A stretch of 64,000 bases of DNA from positions 17,841 to 81,840 of the forward strand of contig JAMFSK010000126.1 of NCBI GenBank assembly GCA_026225235.1, in the 5' to 3' direction. The notes under the pieces were generated by a model. The model searched no databases. It was not told where the DNA came from and saw nothing but the letters and a program-made list of their open reading frames with translations. The position numbers and the translations under genes were made by a program. Source of the DNA: Burkholderiales bacterium (GTDB taxonomy: Bacteria; Pseudomonadota; Gammaproteobacteria; Burkholderiales; Burkholderiaceae). Of this stretch, positions 19,334-25,513 are shown piece after piece; position 1 is the first letter of the stretch; the number at the start of each line of letters is the position of its first letter.

Positions 19334-19510
19334 TCATTCACCTTTCAAATTTTCGGCAAAAAATTGATCGGGTGCTCTCCCCTCGCACTTGTGGCACGGG
19401 ATCAAGCTGCGCGTCCAACTGGCAGGCGAGCCTCGTAAGCTCACCCTCTGTAGACAGGTACGTATGATTTCGAACCAGGGAGCCTACCTGCTCGACCACG
19501 AAACGGTCAA

Positions 19511-19558
19511 GAAAAAACGGTACGGAAGATACGTGTTGTCGCGGGGGCGCCGTACCGT
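19511..19558 (-). terminator. Attenuator-like intrinsic terminator in the ilvB leader
   Basis: On the minus strand ACGGTACGG (19558-19550) pairs perfectly with CCGTACCGT (19525-19517), with a 24-base loop, followed by a T-rich run (TTTTTTC). It lies about 180 bases upstream of the ilvB start. The only upstream gene is divergent, so it cannot be the terminator of a preceding gene on this strand. That makes premature termination of the ilvBHC leader likely. The anti-terminator and the signal are not evident. Confidence 0.6.
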
Positions 19559-19712
19559 GGGCAAGTTTTTCCGCATGGTACTTGCAGATCGTCTGCAATC
19601 TAATTACGGCCCAATCCCCAATTGACGCCCTTTTTTTGCTAGCATTCGCGGGTTTTTCTCCACTCATATTACGGACGATTTCCGGGCAGACCGCACGGTC
19701 GCCCTACCCCGG

Positions 19713-20279
19713 ATGGCATCAGACAAGGAACTGGCCGACTTTCTGGCGAGCGTTGAACGCAGGGCGTTCAAGCACACCGCGTTTGCGGTGCGCGACGACG
19801 ATGCCGCGCTCGATATCGTGCAGGATGCGATGATCAAGCTCGCCGAAAAGTACGGCGACAAACCGGCTGCCGAACTGCCGATGCTGTTTCAGCGCATCCT
19901 GCAGAATTGCCAGCACGACTATTTTCGGCGTCTCAAAGTACGCAATACGTGGATCAGCCTATTTTCTTCATTCGGTAATAATAGTGAAGATGACGACTTT
20001 GATCCGCTCGAAACCCTTGCCACCCATGAAGGGTCTATCGATCGGCACAGCGCCGAGAACGAAGTAGAACGCGCTCAGGTGCTGCAGAGTATCGACGACG
20101 AAATCCAGAAGCTCCCGACACGTCAACGCGAGGCCTTTCTGATGCGTTACTGGGAGGATATGGATGTCGCCGAGACTGCTGCCGCAATGGGGTGCTCCGA
20201 GGGCAGTGTCAAGACGCACTGTTCACGAGCCACACACACGCTGGCCCAGGCTCTCAAGGCAAAAGGGATCACGTTATGA
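19713..20279 (+). CDS. ECF-family RNA polymerase sigma factor
   Basis: A 188-residue ECF sigma factor. Region 2 lies at about residues 18-75 (DIVQDAMIKLAEKYG ... FQRILQNCQHDYFRR). Region 4 lies at about 125-182 (LPTRQREAFLMRYWEDMDV, then MGCSEGSVKTHCSRA). It directs promoter choice for an unknown regulon. It diverges from ilvB and overlaps the next gene by four bases (ATGA). The following DUF3619 gene encodes a one-span membrane protein and is a candidate anti-sigma factor by position and topology. Confidence 0.88.
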   Translation: MASDKELADFLASVERRAFKHTAFAVRDDDAALDIVQDAMIKLAEKYGDKPAAELPMLFQRILQNCQHDYFRRLKVRNTWISLFSSFGNNSEDDDFDPLETLATHEGSIDRHSAENEVERAQVLQSIDDEIQKLPTRQREAFLMRYWEDMDVAETAAAMGCSEGSVKTHCSRATHTLAQALKAKGITL

Positions 20280-20701
20280 GCTCCACTCTCGAAACCAGTG
20301 AAATTGAATTCGCGCACGCGGTACGCCGTGCGCTCGACGAAAGCGTAGCCGAGCTGCCGGCGTCGGCGCTCGATCGCCTCGCGGCGGCCCGTGCCGCGGC
20401 GCTGGCGCGCAAGAAACCCGAACCGATCGAAGCGCCGGTGTTCGTTCCGGCGCTCGCGGGCGCGGGGGGTGTATTTAATGTTGCAGCGCCGCAAAGCACA
20501 GGTCGTCGACCGCTGCGCGGCCTGTCGCTCGTGTTGCCGCTGGTGGCCCTGGTGATTGCGCTGATTGGCGTGACGTCCTGGGAAGATCAGCGCCGCATCG
20601 ACGAAAACGCTGACATCGACGCAGCCATGCTGAGCGAAGACTTGCCGCTGTCGGCCTACCTCGACCACGGCTTTCACGCTTACCTTTCTCACGCGCGATA
20701 A
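20276..20701 (+). CDS. DUF3619-type single-span membrane protein, possible anti-sigma factor
   Basis: A 141-residue protein. A helical, Ala-rich N-terminal region of about 85 residues is followed by one membrane segment (LSLVLPLVALVIALIGV) and a short acidic C-terminal tail. The start ATG at 20276 overlaps the sigma-factor stop (ATGA), so translation is coupled. I recognise it as DUF3619-like from the context in Burkholderiales. Cytoplasmic N-terminus, single span and sigma-factor linkage suit an anti-sigma factor, but no anti-sigma motif is visible. Confidence 0.75.
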   Translation: MSSTLETSEIEFAHAVRRALDESVAELPASALDRLAAARAAALARKKPEPIEAPVFVPALAGAGGVFNVAAPQSTGRRPLRGLSLVLPLVALVIALIGVTSWEDQRRIDENADIDAAMLSEDLPLSAYLDHGFHAYLSHAR

Positions 20702-20740
20702 GCGTCGGTCGCTCGACGCAACTTATAACCGGGACATGCG

Positions 20741-21460
20741 GTGCGGAACAAACGGGGGCTGGCGGTCTTTTTTCTGTCGGTGATAGCGGTACTGGTCTCG
20801 ATTGCCGCGACTTGGCCGCGCTTTCACCTTCGCCCGGTCGATCTCGTTGCCGAACATCCCGGCGTCAAGCTGCCCCTCGTCGCCTCGGCACCCGAGGCGG
20901 TCGGCCCGCTGGCCTGGTCGCGGCTCAGCCCCGACCAGCACGAAGCGCTCGCCCCGTTTGCTCAGGCATGGGACAAATTCGACGACGATCGAAAGCGTCG
21001 TTGGATGAAGATCGCGTCGCGTTACAAGAAAATGTCGCCCGATGCGCAAAAGCGCCTGCAAGGCCGCATGCAGGAATGGCTCAGCATGACGCCCGAACAG
21101 CGGCGCACCGCGCGCGAAAACTACCAGCTATCGAAGCAGGTGCCGGTCCAGCAGCGTGAGAACGCCTGGAACGCTTATCAGCAACTTCCCGAAGACCAAA
21201 AGAAAACGCTCGCGGCCGTCGAAAAACGCAACCGCCGTCCGACTGTGGTCACGGCGCCCCCCACCGGCAAGCCCGAGTTGCGCAACCTAAACCACGCGCT
21301 GCACGCCGAAACGCTGGCCGAAGAGTTGCCGGCTTCGGTGCCTGCGCCAGTGGCACCGCCCGCCCCCGCTTCCGTGCCTGATGGCGTAGCCGCTGCCGCG
21401 TCGACGCCCTTGCTTACGCCTGCCTCGACCCCGTGGTATTTCAACGACCGTCATCCATGA
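20741..21460 (+). CDS. DUF3106-type periplasmic helical protein
   Basis: A 239-residue protein starting with GTG. An N-terminal membrane anchor or signal (residues about 7-25) precedes a highly charged helical region. It carries repeated elements of the type LSPDQHEALAPFAQAWDKF, MSPDAQKRLQGRMQEW and MTPEQRRTARENYQ, typical of DUF3106. The C-terminus is Pro/Ala-rich. Its stop overlaps the start of the RDD gene. The repeats resemble LTxxQ-like periplasmic stress or metal-sensing helical proteins, so a sensor role next to the sigma factor is a speculative possibility. Confidence 0.75.
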   Translation: MRNKRGLAVFFLSVIAVLVSIAATWPRFHLRPVDLVAEHPGVKLPLVASAPEAVGPLAWSRLSPDQHEALAPFAQAWDKFDDDRKRRWMKIASRYKKMSPDAQKRLQGRMQEWLSMTPEQRRTARENYQLSKQVPVQQRENAWNAYQQLPEDQKKTLAAVEKRNRRPTVVTAPPTGKPELRNLNHALHAETLAEELPASVPAPVAPPAPASVPDGVAAAASTPLLTPASTPWYFNDRHP

Positions 21461-21972
21461 GCATGGCCGCCAGCTCACACGCCCTGGTGGACGGCCAGGC
21501 GCCCGCCTTGCGCCGGCGTCTGCTCTGCATGGTCTATGAGGGCGTGCTGCTGTTCGGCGTGGTGTTTATCGCCGGCTATCTTTTCAGCACCCTGACCCAG
21601 CAACGCAACGGACTGACCCATCATCTCTGGCTGATGAGCTGGCTGGGCCTCGTGGTCGGCGCCTATTTCGTCTGGTTCTGGACACACGGCGGCCAGACCT
21701 TGCCGATGAAGACCTGGCGTTTCCGGCTCGTCGACGCGCACCTGCAATCCGTCTCGATTCCCCGCGCCACACTGCGCTACGTCCTGAGCTGGCTCTGGTG
21801 GCTGCCGCCGCTCGCGCTGCATCCCATGTTCGGGCTTAGTGTGCCGCTCACCCTCGCCATCCTGATCGGCTGGATTGCGCTTTGGGCTGCGGCAACCACG
21901 CTCGACGCGGATCGACAATTTATTCACGACCGCCTCGCAGGCACGCGGCTGGTGCCGGCTGAGCGGCGCTAG
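21457..21972 (+). CDS. RDD-family membrane protein
   Basis: A 171-residue protein with four hydrophobic segments. An early RRR-LL motif (APALRRRLLCMVYEGVLLF) corresponds to the RDD-family N-terminal signature, and the C-terminal HDRLAGTRLV is the conserved RDD tail. The start at 21457 overlaps the stop of the DUF3106 gene. It is the last gene of the sigma-factor cluster. Family members are of unknown or transport-related function. Confidence 0.8.
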   Translation: MSMAASSHALVDGQAPALRRRLLCMVYEGVLLFGVVFIAGYLFSTLTQQRNGLTHHLWLMSWLGLVVGAYFVWFWTHGGQTLPMKTWRFRLVDAHLQSVSIPRATLRYVLSWLWWLPPLALHPMFGLSVPLTLAILIGWIALWAAATTLDADRQFIHDRLAGTRLVPAERR

Positions 21973-22008
21973 ACACGACACGGGCCGTCCGGCCCACCCC
22001 TCAGAGTG

Positions 22009-22026
22009 TTGTCATCACGCTGACAG
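22009..22026 (+). promoter_or_regulatory. Pho-box-like sequence 1
   Basis: TTGTCAT-CACG-CTGACAG matches the PhoB box layout of two 7-bp half-sites separated by 4 bp, at 11 of 14 half-site positions against CTGTCAT-N4-CTGTCAY. It lies upstream of the plcP-like gene. Assignment is by eye and needs testing. Confidence 0.45.
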
Positions 22027-22045
22027 TAATAAGAAAGTCTTGTTA

Positions 22046-22063
22046 CTGTCATGGCATGGTCAC
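22046..22063 (+). promoter_or_regulatory. Pho-box-like sequence 2
   Basis: CTGTCAT-GGCA-TGGTCAC matches the PhoB box at 12 of 14 half-site positions, with a perfect first half-site. It covers the ATG at 22051, which argues that translation of the next gene starts further downstream. Confidence 0.5.
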
Positions 22064-22107
22064 GCTCGGCTGTCGAAATGCGCACATCGCATCCGACCCG
22101 CGCCGCC

Positions 22108-23040
22108 ATGAAATTCAAGACGACGTCCCTGCCTCCGCTGTTCCGCCAGACCGTCATGGATGCCCCTCCGTTCTCGGGCGCTCCGGCGGGTTCCGCACCG
22201 CGACGCGATGATCTCTCCGCGCCGACCAGCACCGCCAGCCTCGGGGACGACGAAGCTCAACACCGCTATCGCACGATCTGGATCTCCGACATCCATCTCG
22301 GCACAAGCGGATGCCAGGCCGAATACCTGCTCGACTTCCTGCGCTACAACGACTCCGAATACCTGTACCTGGTCGGCGACATCATCGACGGCTGGCAGCT
22401 CAAGAAGGGCTGGTTCTGGCCCCAGGCCCACAACGACGTCGTGCAGAAGGTGCTGCGCAAGGCACGCAAGGGCACGCAGGTCTTCTACATCCCGGGCAAC
22501 CACGACGAGTCGGCGCGCCAGTTCTGCGATCACGCCTTCGGCGACATCCTGATCCGGGAAGAAGCCTTCCACACGACGCTCGGCGGCAAGCGGCTGTGGG
22601 TGGTGCATGGTGACTTGTTTGACGGCGTGATCCAGCACGCAAAGTGGCTCGCCTATGTCGGCGACTCGCTCTACACCCTGATCCTTCTGCTCAATCGCTG
22701 GTTCAACCGCATCCGTGCGCGTCTCGGCTTCCAGTACTGGTCGCTCTCGCAATACCTCAAACATCAGGTCAAGAACGCAGTCAACTTCATCTCGCAGTTC
22801 GAGAAAGTCATGACCGACGAAGCACGTCGCCGCGGCTGCGATGGTGTCGTCTGCGGCCACATCCACAAGGCCGAGATCCGCGAGATCGATGGCGTGCTCT
22901 ATTGCAATGACGGTGACTGGGTCGAAAGTCTGTCGGCCCTCGTTGAAACGTTCGAAGGTGAACTTAAGGTGATCTATTGGACCGTGCTCCACTCCCCCGA
23001 AACGGCACTGAGCCCCACGCCGGAACAGGTTACCGCATGA
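22108..23040 (+). CDS. plcP: PlcP-like metallophosphoesterase (phospholipase C type; often annotated LpxH-like)
   Basis: A 310-residue calcineurin-type phosphoesterase. Metal-binding motifs in order are ISDIHLG (Asp61, His63), LVGDIIDGW (Asp91), PGNHDE (Asn131, His132), VVHGD and CGHIHKAEI, followed by CNDGDWVES. The WPQAHNDVVQKVLRKARKG and YWSLSQYLKHQVKNAVNF stretches match the PlcP type that removes phospho-headgroups from phospholipids to give diacylglycerol. The next gene (glycosyltransferase) overlaps by ATGA. In-frame ATGs also occur at 22051, 22078 and 22156; none has a clear ribosome site. UDP-2,3-diacylglucosamine hydrolase activity is the alternative. Confidence 0.75.
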   Translation: MKFKTTSLPPLFRQTVMDAPPFSGAPAGSAPRRDDLSAPTSTASLGDDEAQHRYRTIWISDIHLGTSGCQAEYLLDFLRYNDSEYLYLVGDIIDGWQLKKGWFWPQAHNDVVQKVLRKARKGTQVFYIPGNHDESARQFCDHAFGDILIREEAFHTTLGGKRLWVVHGDLFDGVIQHAKWLAYVGDSLYTLILLLNRWFNRIRARLGFQYWSLSQYLKHQVKNAVNFISQFEKVMTDEARRRGCDGVVCGHIHKAEIREIDGVLYCNDGDWVESLSALVETFEGELKVIYWTVLHSPETALSPTPEQVTA

Positions 23041-24098
23041 CCGCCGACATCAATACCGGAGCTGCGATGAAGATCATGATCGTTACCGATGCGTGGGAGC
23101 CGCAGGTGAATGGCGTCGTCCGCACACTGAAGAACACCTCGCGCGAATTGACGGCACTCGGCCATCGCGTGGAATTGCTCACACCGCTCGATTTCACGAC
23201 GATCCCCTGCCCGACCTATCCGGAGATCCGGCTTTCGCTGTTCCCGGGCGGCCGGGTCGCCGAGCGGATCGCGAGCTTCGCACCCGATGCGCTGCATATC
23301 GCCACGGAAGGCCCGCTCGGTATCGCCGCGCGCGCTTATGCGAAGCGCCATCGCCTGCCCTTTACAAGCGCCTATCACACGCGCTTTCCGGAATACGTTC
23401 AGGCTCGCTTCGGTGTGCCGCTGTCGTGGACCTATCGTTTCCTGCACTGGTTTCACGGCCGCTCCCAGGCGGTGATGGCCCCGACGCCAGTGGTCAAGCA
23501 GGATCTTGAAAAGTTCGGTTTCGACAACGTCGTGCTGTGGTCGCGTGGTGTCGACCTCGATATCTTCCATCCGCAGGAGTCGAAGGTGCTGAACACGGCA
23601 CGGCCGATCTTTCTGTACGTCGGCCGCGTCGCGGTCGAAAAGAATGTCGAGGCCTTCCTGAAGCTCGACCTGCCCGGATCCAAATGGGTCTGCGGCGAAG
23701 GTCCCCAGCTCGCCGAACTCAAGTCGCGCTATCCCGAGGCCAACTACCTCGGTGTACTGTCGCAGCCGGAACTCGCCAAGGTGTACGCCGCGGCTGATGT
23801 GTTCGTGTTTCCGAGTCGCACCGATACGTTCGGACTGGTGCTGCTCGAGGCGCTGGCTTGTGGCCTGCCGGTTGCGGCATTCCCGGTTACCGGCCCCATC
23901 GACGTGCTGGCCGACGGTCCTGCGGGCGCGATGAACGAAGACCTGCGCGAGGCCTGCCTCGATGCACTCAAGATCACGCGCACCGATGCCCGCGCCTGGG
24001 CTGAACGCTTCTCATGGCGTGCCGCGTCGGAGCAGTTCGCTTCGCACCTGCGCCCTTTGCCGCATGTCGCGGCTTCCAGCGAGAATGTGGCCGCCTGA
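23037..24098 (+). CDS. GT4-type glycosyltransferase, probable diacylglycerol glycosyltransferase (Agt-like)
   Basis: A 353-residue GT-B glycosyltransferase. The N-terminal acceptor domain begins MIVTDAWEPQVNGVVRTLK; the C-terminal donor domain has YVGRVAVEKN and the EX7E-like FPSRTDTFGLVLLEALACG. The start at 23037 overlaps the plcP-like stop (ATGA); an internal ATG at 23067 (MKIMIVTD) is an alternative. By its coupling to a PlcP-like enzyme it is probably the partner that glycosylates diacylglycerol to a phosphorus-free lipid (Agt). A mannosyl- or sulfoquinovosyl-type activity (SqdX-like) cannot be excluded from sequence alone. Confidence 0.75.
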   Translation: MTADINTGAAMKIMIVTDAWEPQVNGVVRTLKNTSRELTALGHRVELLTPLDFTTIPCPTYPEIRLSLFPGGRVAERIASFAPDALHIATEGPLGIAARAYAKRHRLPFTSAYHTRFPEYVQARFGVPLSWTYRFLHWFHGRSQAVMAPTPVVKQDLEKFGFDNVVLWSRGVDLDIFHPQESKVLNTARPIFLYVGRVAVEKNVEAFLKLDLPGSKWVCGEGPQLAELKSRYPEANYLGVLSQPELAKVYAAADVFVFPSRTDTFGLVLLEALACGLPVAAFPVTGPIDVLADGPAGAMNEDLREACLDALKITRTDARAWAERFSWRAASEQFASHLRPLPHVAASSENVAA

Positions 24099-24506
24099 AT
24101 GCCCGACAATGCCCCTCCCTTGAATCCTTACAAGGGCAATCGCGGGGTCACCCGTGCGTGGCACGCGCTGAAGAATTCGATCAGCGGGTTTCGCGATGCC
24201 TGGCGTGAGGAAAGCGCGTTCCGTCAGGAACTCACCCTTGCCGCGATCCTCGTGCCGTGCGGCATCGTGATCCCGGTGACGGCCGTCGAGCACGTCCTGC
24301 TGATCGGTTGTGTGCTGCTGGTGCTGATCGTCGAATTGCTGAACTCCAGCGTCGAGGCCGCTATCGATCGTATTTCCCTCGATCTCCACGAACTGTCCAA
24401 ACGCGCGAAAGACTTCGGCAGCGCCGCGGTAACGGTTGCGCTTTTCCTTTGCCTGCTGACGTGGGTACTATTGGCAGGCCCGGTCGTCCTGCATTGGTTC
24501 AAATAA
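24099..24506 (+). CDS. dgkA: Diacylglycerol kinase, DgkA type
   Basis: A 135-residue integral membrane kinase with three membrane segments. The conserved core is seen as EESAFRQELTLA and VELLNSSVEAAIDRISLDLH. It phosphorylates diacylglycerol to phosphatidate, returning it to phospholipid synthesis. It starts immediately after the glycosyltransferase stop, so it is in the same operon. Context suggests it handles the diacylglycerol produced by the PlcP-like enzyme. Confidence 0.93.
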   Translation: MPDNAPPLNPYKGNRGVTRAWHALKNSISGFRDAWREESAFRQELTLAAILVPCGIVIPVTAVEHVLLIGCVLLVLIVELLNSSVEAAIDRISLDLHELSKRAKDFGSAAVTVALFLCLLTWVLLAGPVVLHWFK

Positions 24507-24528
24507 AATCGAACGACCGGTTTATAAT
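24499..24528 (+). promoter_or_regulatory. Sigma-70-type promoter candidate for the TetR gene
   Basis: A perfect -10 TATAAT (24523-24528) with a -35-like TTCAAA (24499-24504) at 18-bp spacing, about 32 bases upstream of the ATG at 24560. Confidence 0.5.
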
Positions 24529-24559
24529 CCCTCGGCTATGTACTCCAGGGGCCATAAAC

Positions 24560-25261
24560 ATGGTGGAAGCGAAACCTCCTCGTCGCACCCGGGAGCGGAT
24601 TCTCGAGTTGTCGTTAAAGCTCTTCAACCAGATCGGGGAGCCTAACGTCACGACCACGACGATCGCCGAGGAAATGGAGATCAGTCCGGGTAATCTTTAC
24701 TACCACTTCCGTAACAAAGACGACATTATTAATAGCATCTTTGCTCAGTTCGAGCAGGAGATTCAGCGACGTCTGCGTTTTCCGGAAGATCACAAGCCGA
24801 CCATCGACGAGGTCTGGGCCTATCTGCAATACATGGCCGACTTCACCTGGACCTACCGGTTCCTGTATCGCGATCTCAACGACCTGCTGGCGCGCAACCG
24901 GACGCTTGAAACTCATTTCAAGCAGATCATCGGGCACAAGGTCCGCTTTGCTCAGGACATGTGCGACATCCTGGTCGCCGATGCCGAAATGGTCGCGACA
25001 CCCGAAGAGATTAAGGTCATCGCCACCAATACCGGCGTCATCGCCACTTACTGGCTCTCGTACCAGTTCGTGATGAACCCGCGCAAGTACAACGACCAGG
25101 AAGCGATCCAGGCCGAACTGCATCAGGTCAGCGTGCAGATTCTTTCGTTGATGGCGCCTTATTTACGCGGCCGCTCTCGTCAGCTATTCGACGACCTCGT
25201 CTCGGGCAAGTTGCCACGTCGCGAGTTTCACGACTTCCGCACGCCCCGGGAAGCGACCTAG
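24560..25261 (+). CDS. TetR/AcrR-family transcriptional regulator
   Basis: A 233-residue regulator. The N-terminal HTH (residues about 9-55) contains TRERILELSLKLFNQIGEP and EMEISPGNLYYHFRNKDDI. The C-terminal ligand domain is not recognisable to me. The start at 24560 (MVEAKPPRR) fits the family; the open frame continues upstream to 24257 only as overlap with dgkA. It is followed by a clear terminator, so it is probably monocistronic. Target genes are unknown; dgkA and the lipid genes are neighbours. Confidence 0.88.
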   Translation: MVEAKPPRRTRERILELSLKLFNQIGEPNVTTTTIAEEMEISPGNLYYHFRNKDDIINSIFAQFEQEIQRRLRFPEDHKPTIDEVWAYLQYMADFTWTYRFLYRDLNDLLARNRTLETHFKQIIGHKVRFAQDMCDILVADAEMVATPEEIKVIATNTGVIATYWLSYQFVMNPRKYNDQEAIQAELHQVSVQILSLMAPYLRGRSRQLFDDLVSGKLPRREFHDFRTPREAT

Positions 25262-25311
25262 CGAGGGGGTTTGTCTGCTGTCGCCAGCTATGGCACGTGC
25301 ATGAACACAGG

Positions 25312-25339
25312 CCGCTGGACATCGTTCCGGCGGTTTTTT
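25312..25339 (+). terminator. Intrinsic terminator of the TetR gene
   Basis: CCGCTGGA (25312-25319) pairs with TCCGGCGG (25326-25333), including one G-T pair, around a 6-base loop. Six T residues follow (25334-25339), about 50 bases after the stop. Confidence 0.85.
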
Positions 25340-25513
25340 GCGTCCATTTTTAGCGCAAAGATAAAAAAGATTTAAGCGTCCCATTTGAAATGTCATTAGG
25401 ACGGGAATAGTTAGTACGAATCCGCGCGCGATGCCGCACATTCGAAACAAATATCCAAGTGAGATACTTTCGGCATTCATCATTCTCAGGTCCTTGAGGG
25501 CCATGGCGCTGCC

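Noticed and set aside
19484..19576. Classical branched-chain leader peptide in the ilvB leader
   Set aside because: The ORF lacks runs of Ile, Val or Leu codons, so it does not look like a standard attenuation peptide; only the terminator is retained.
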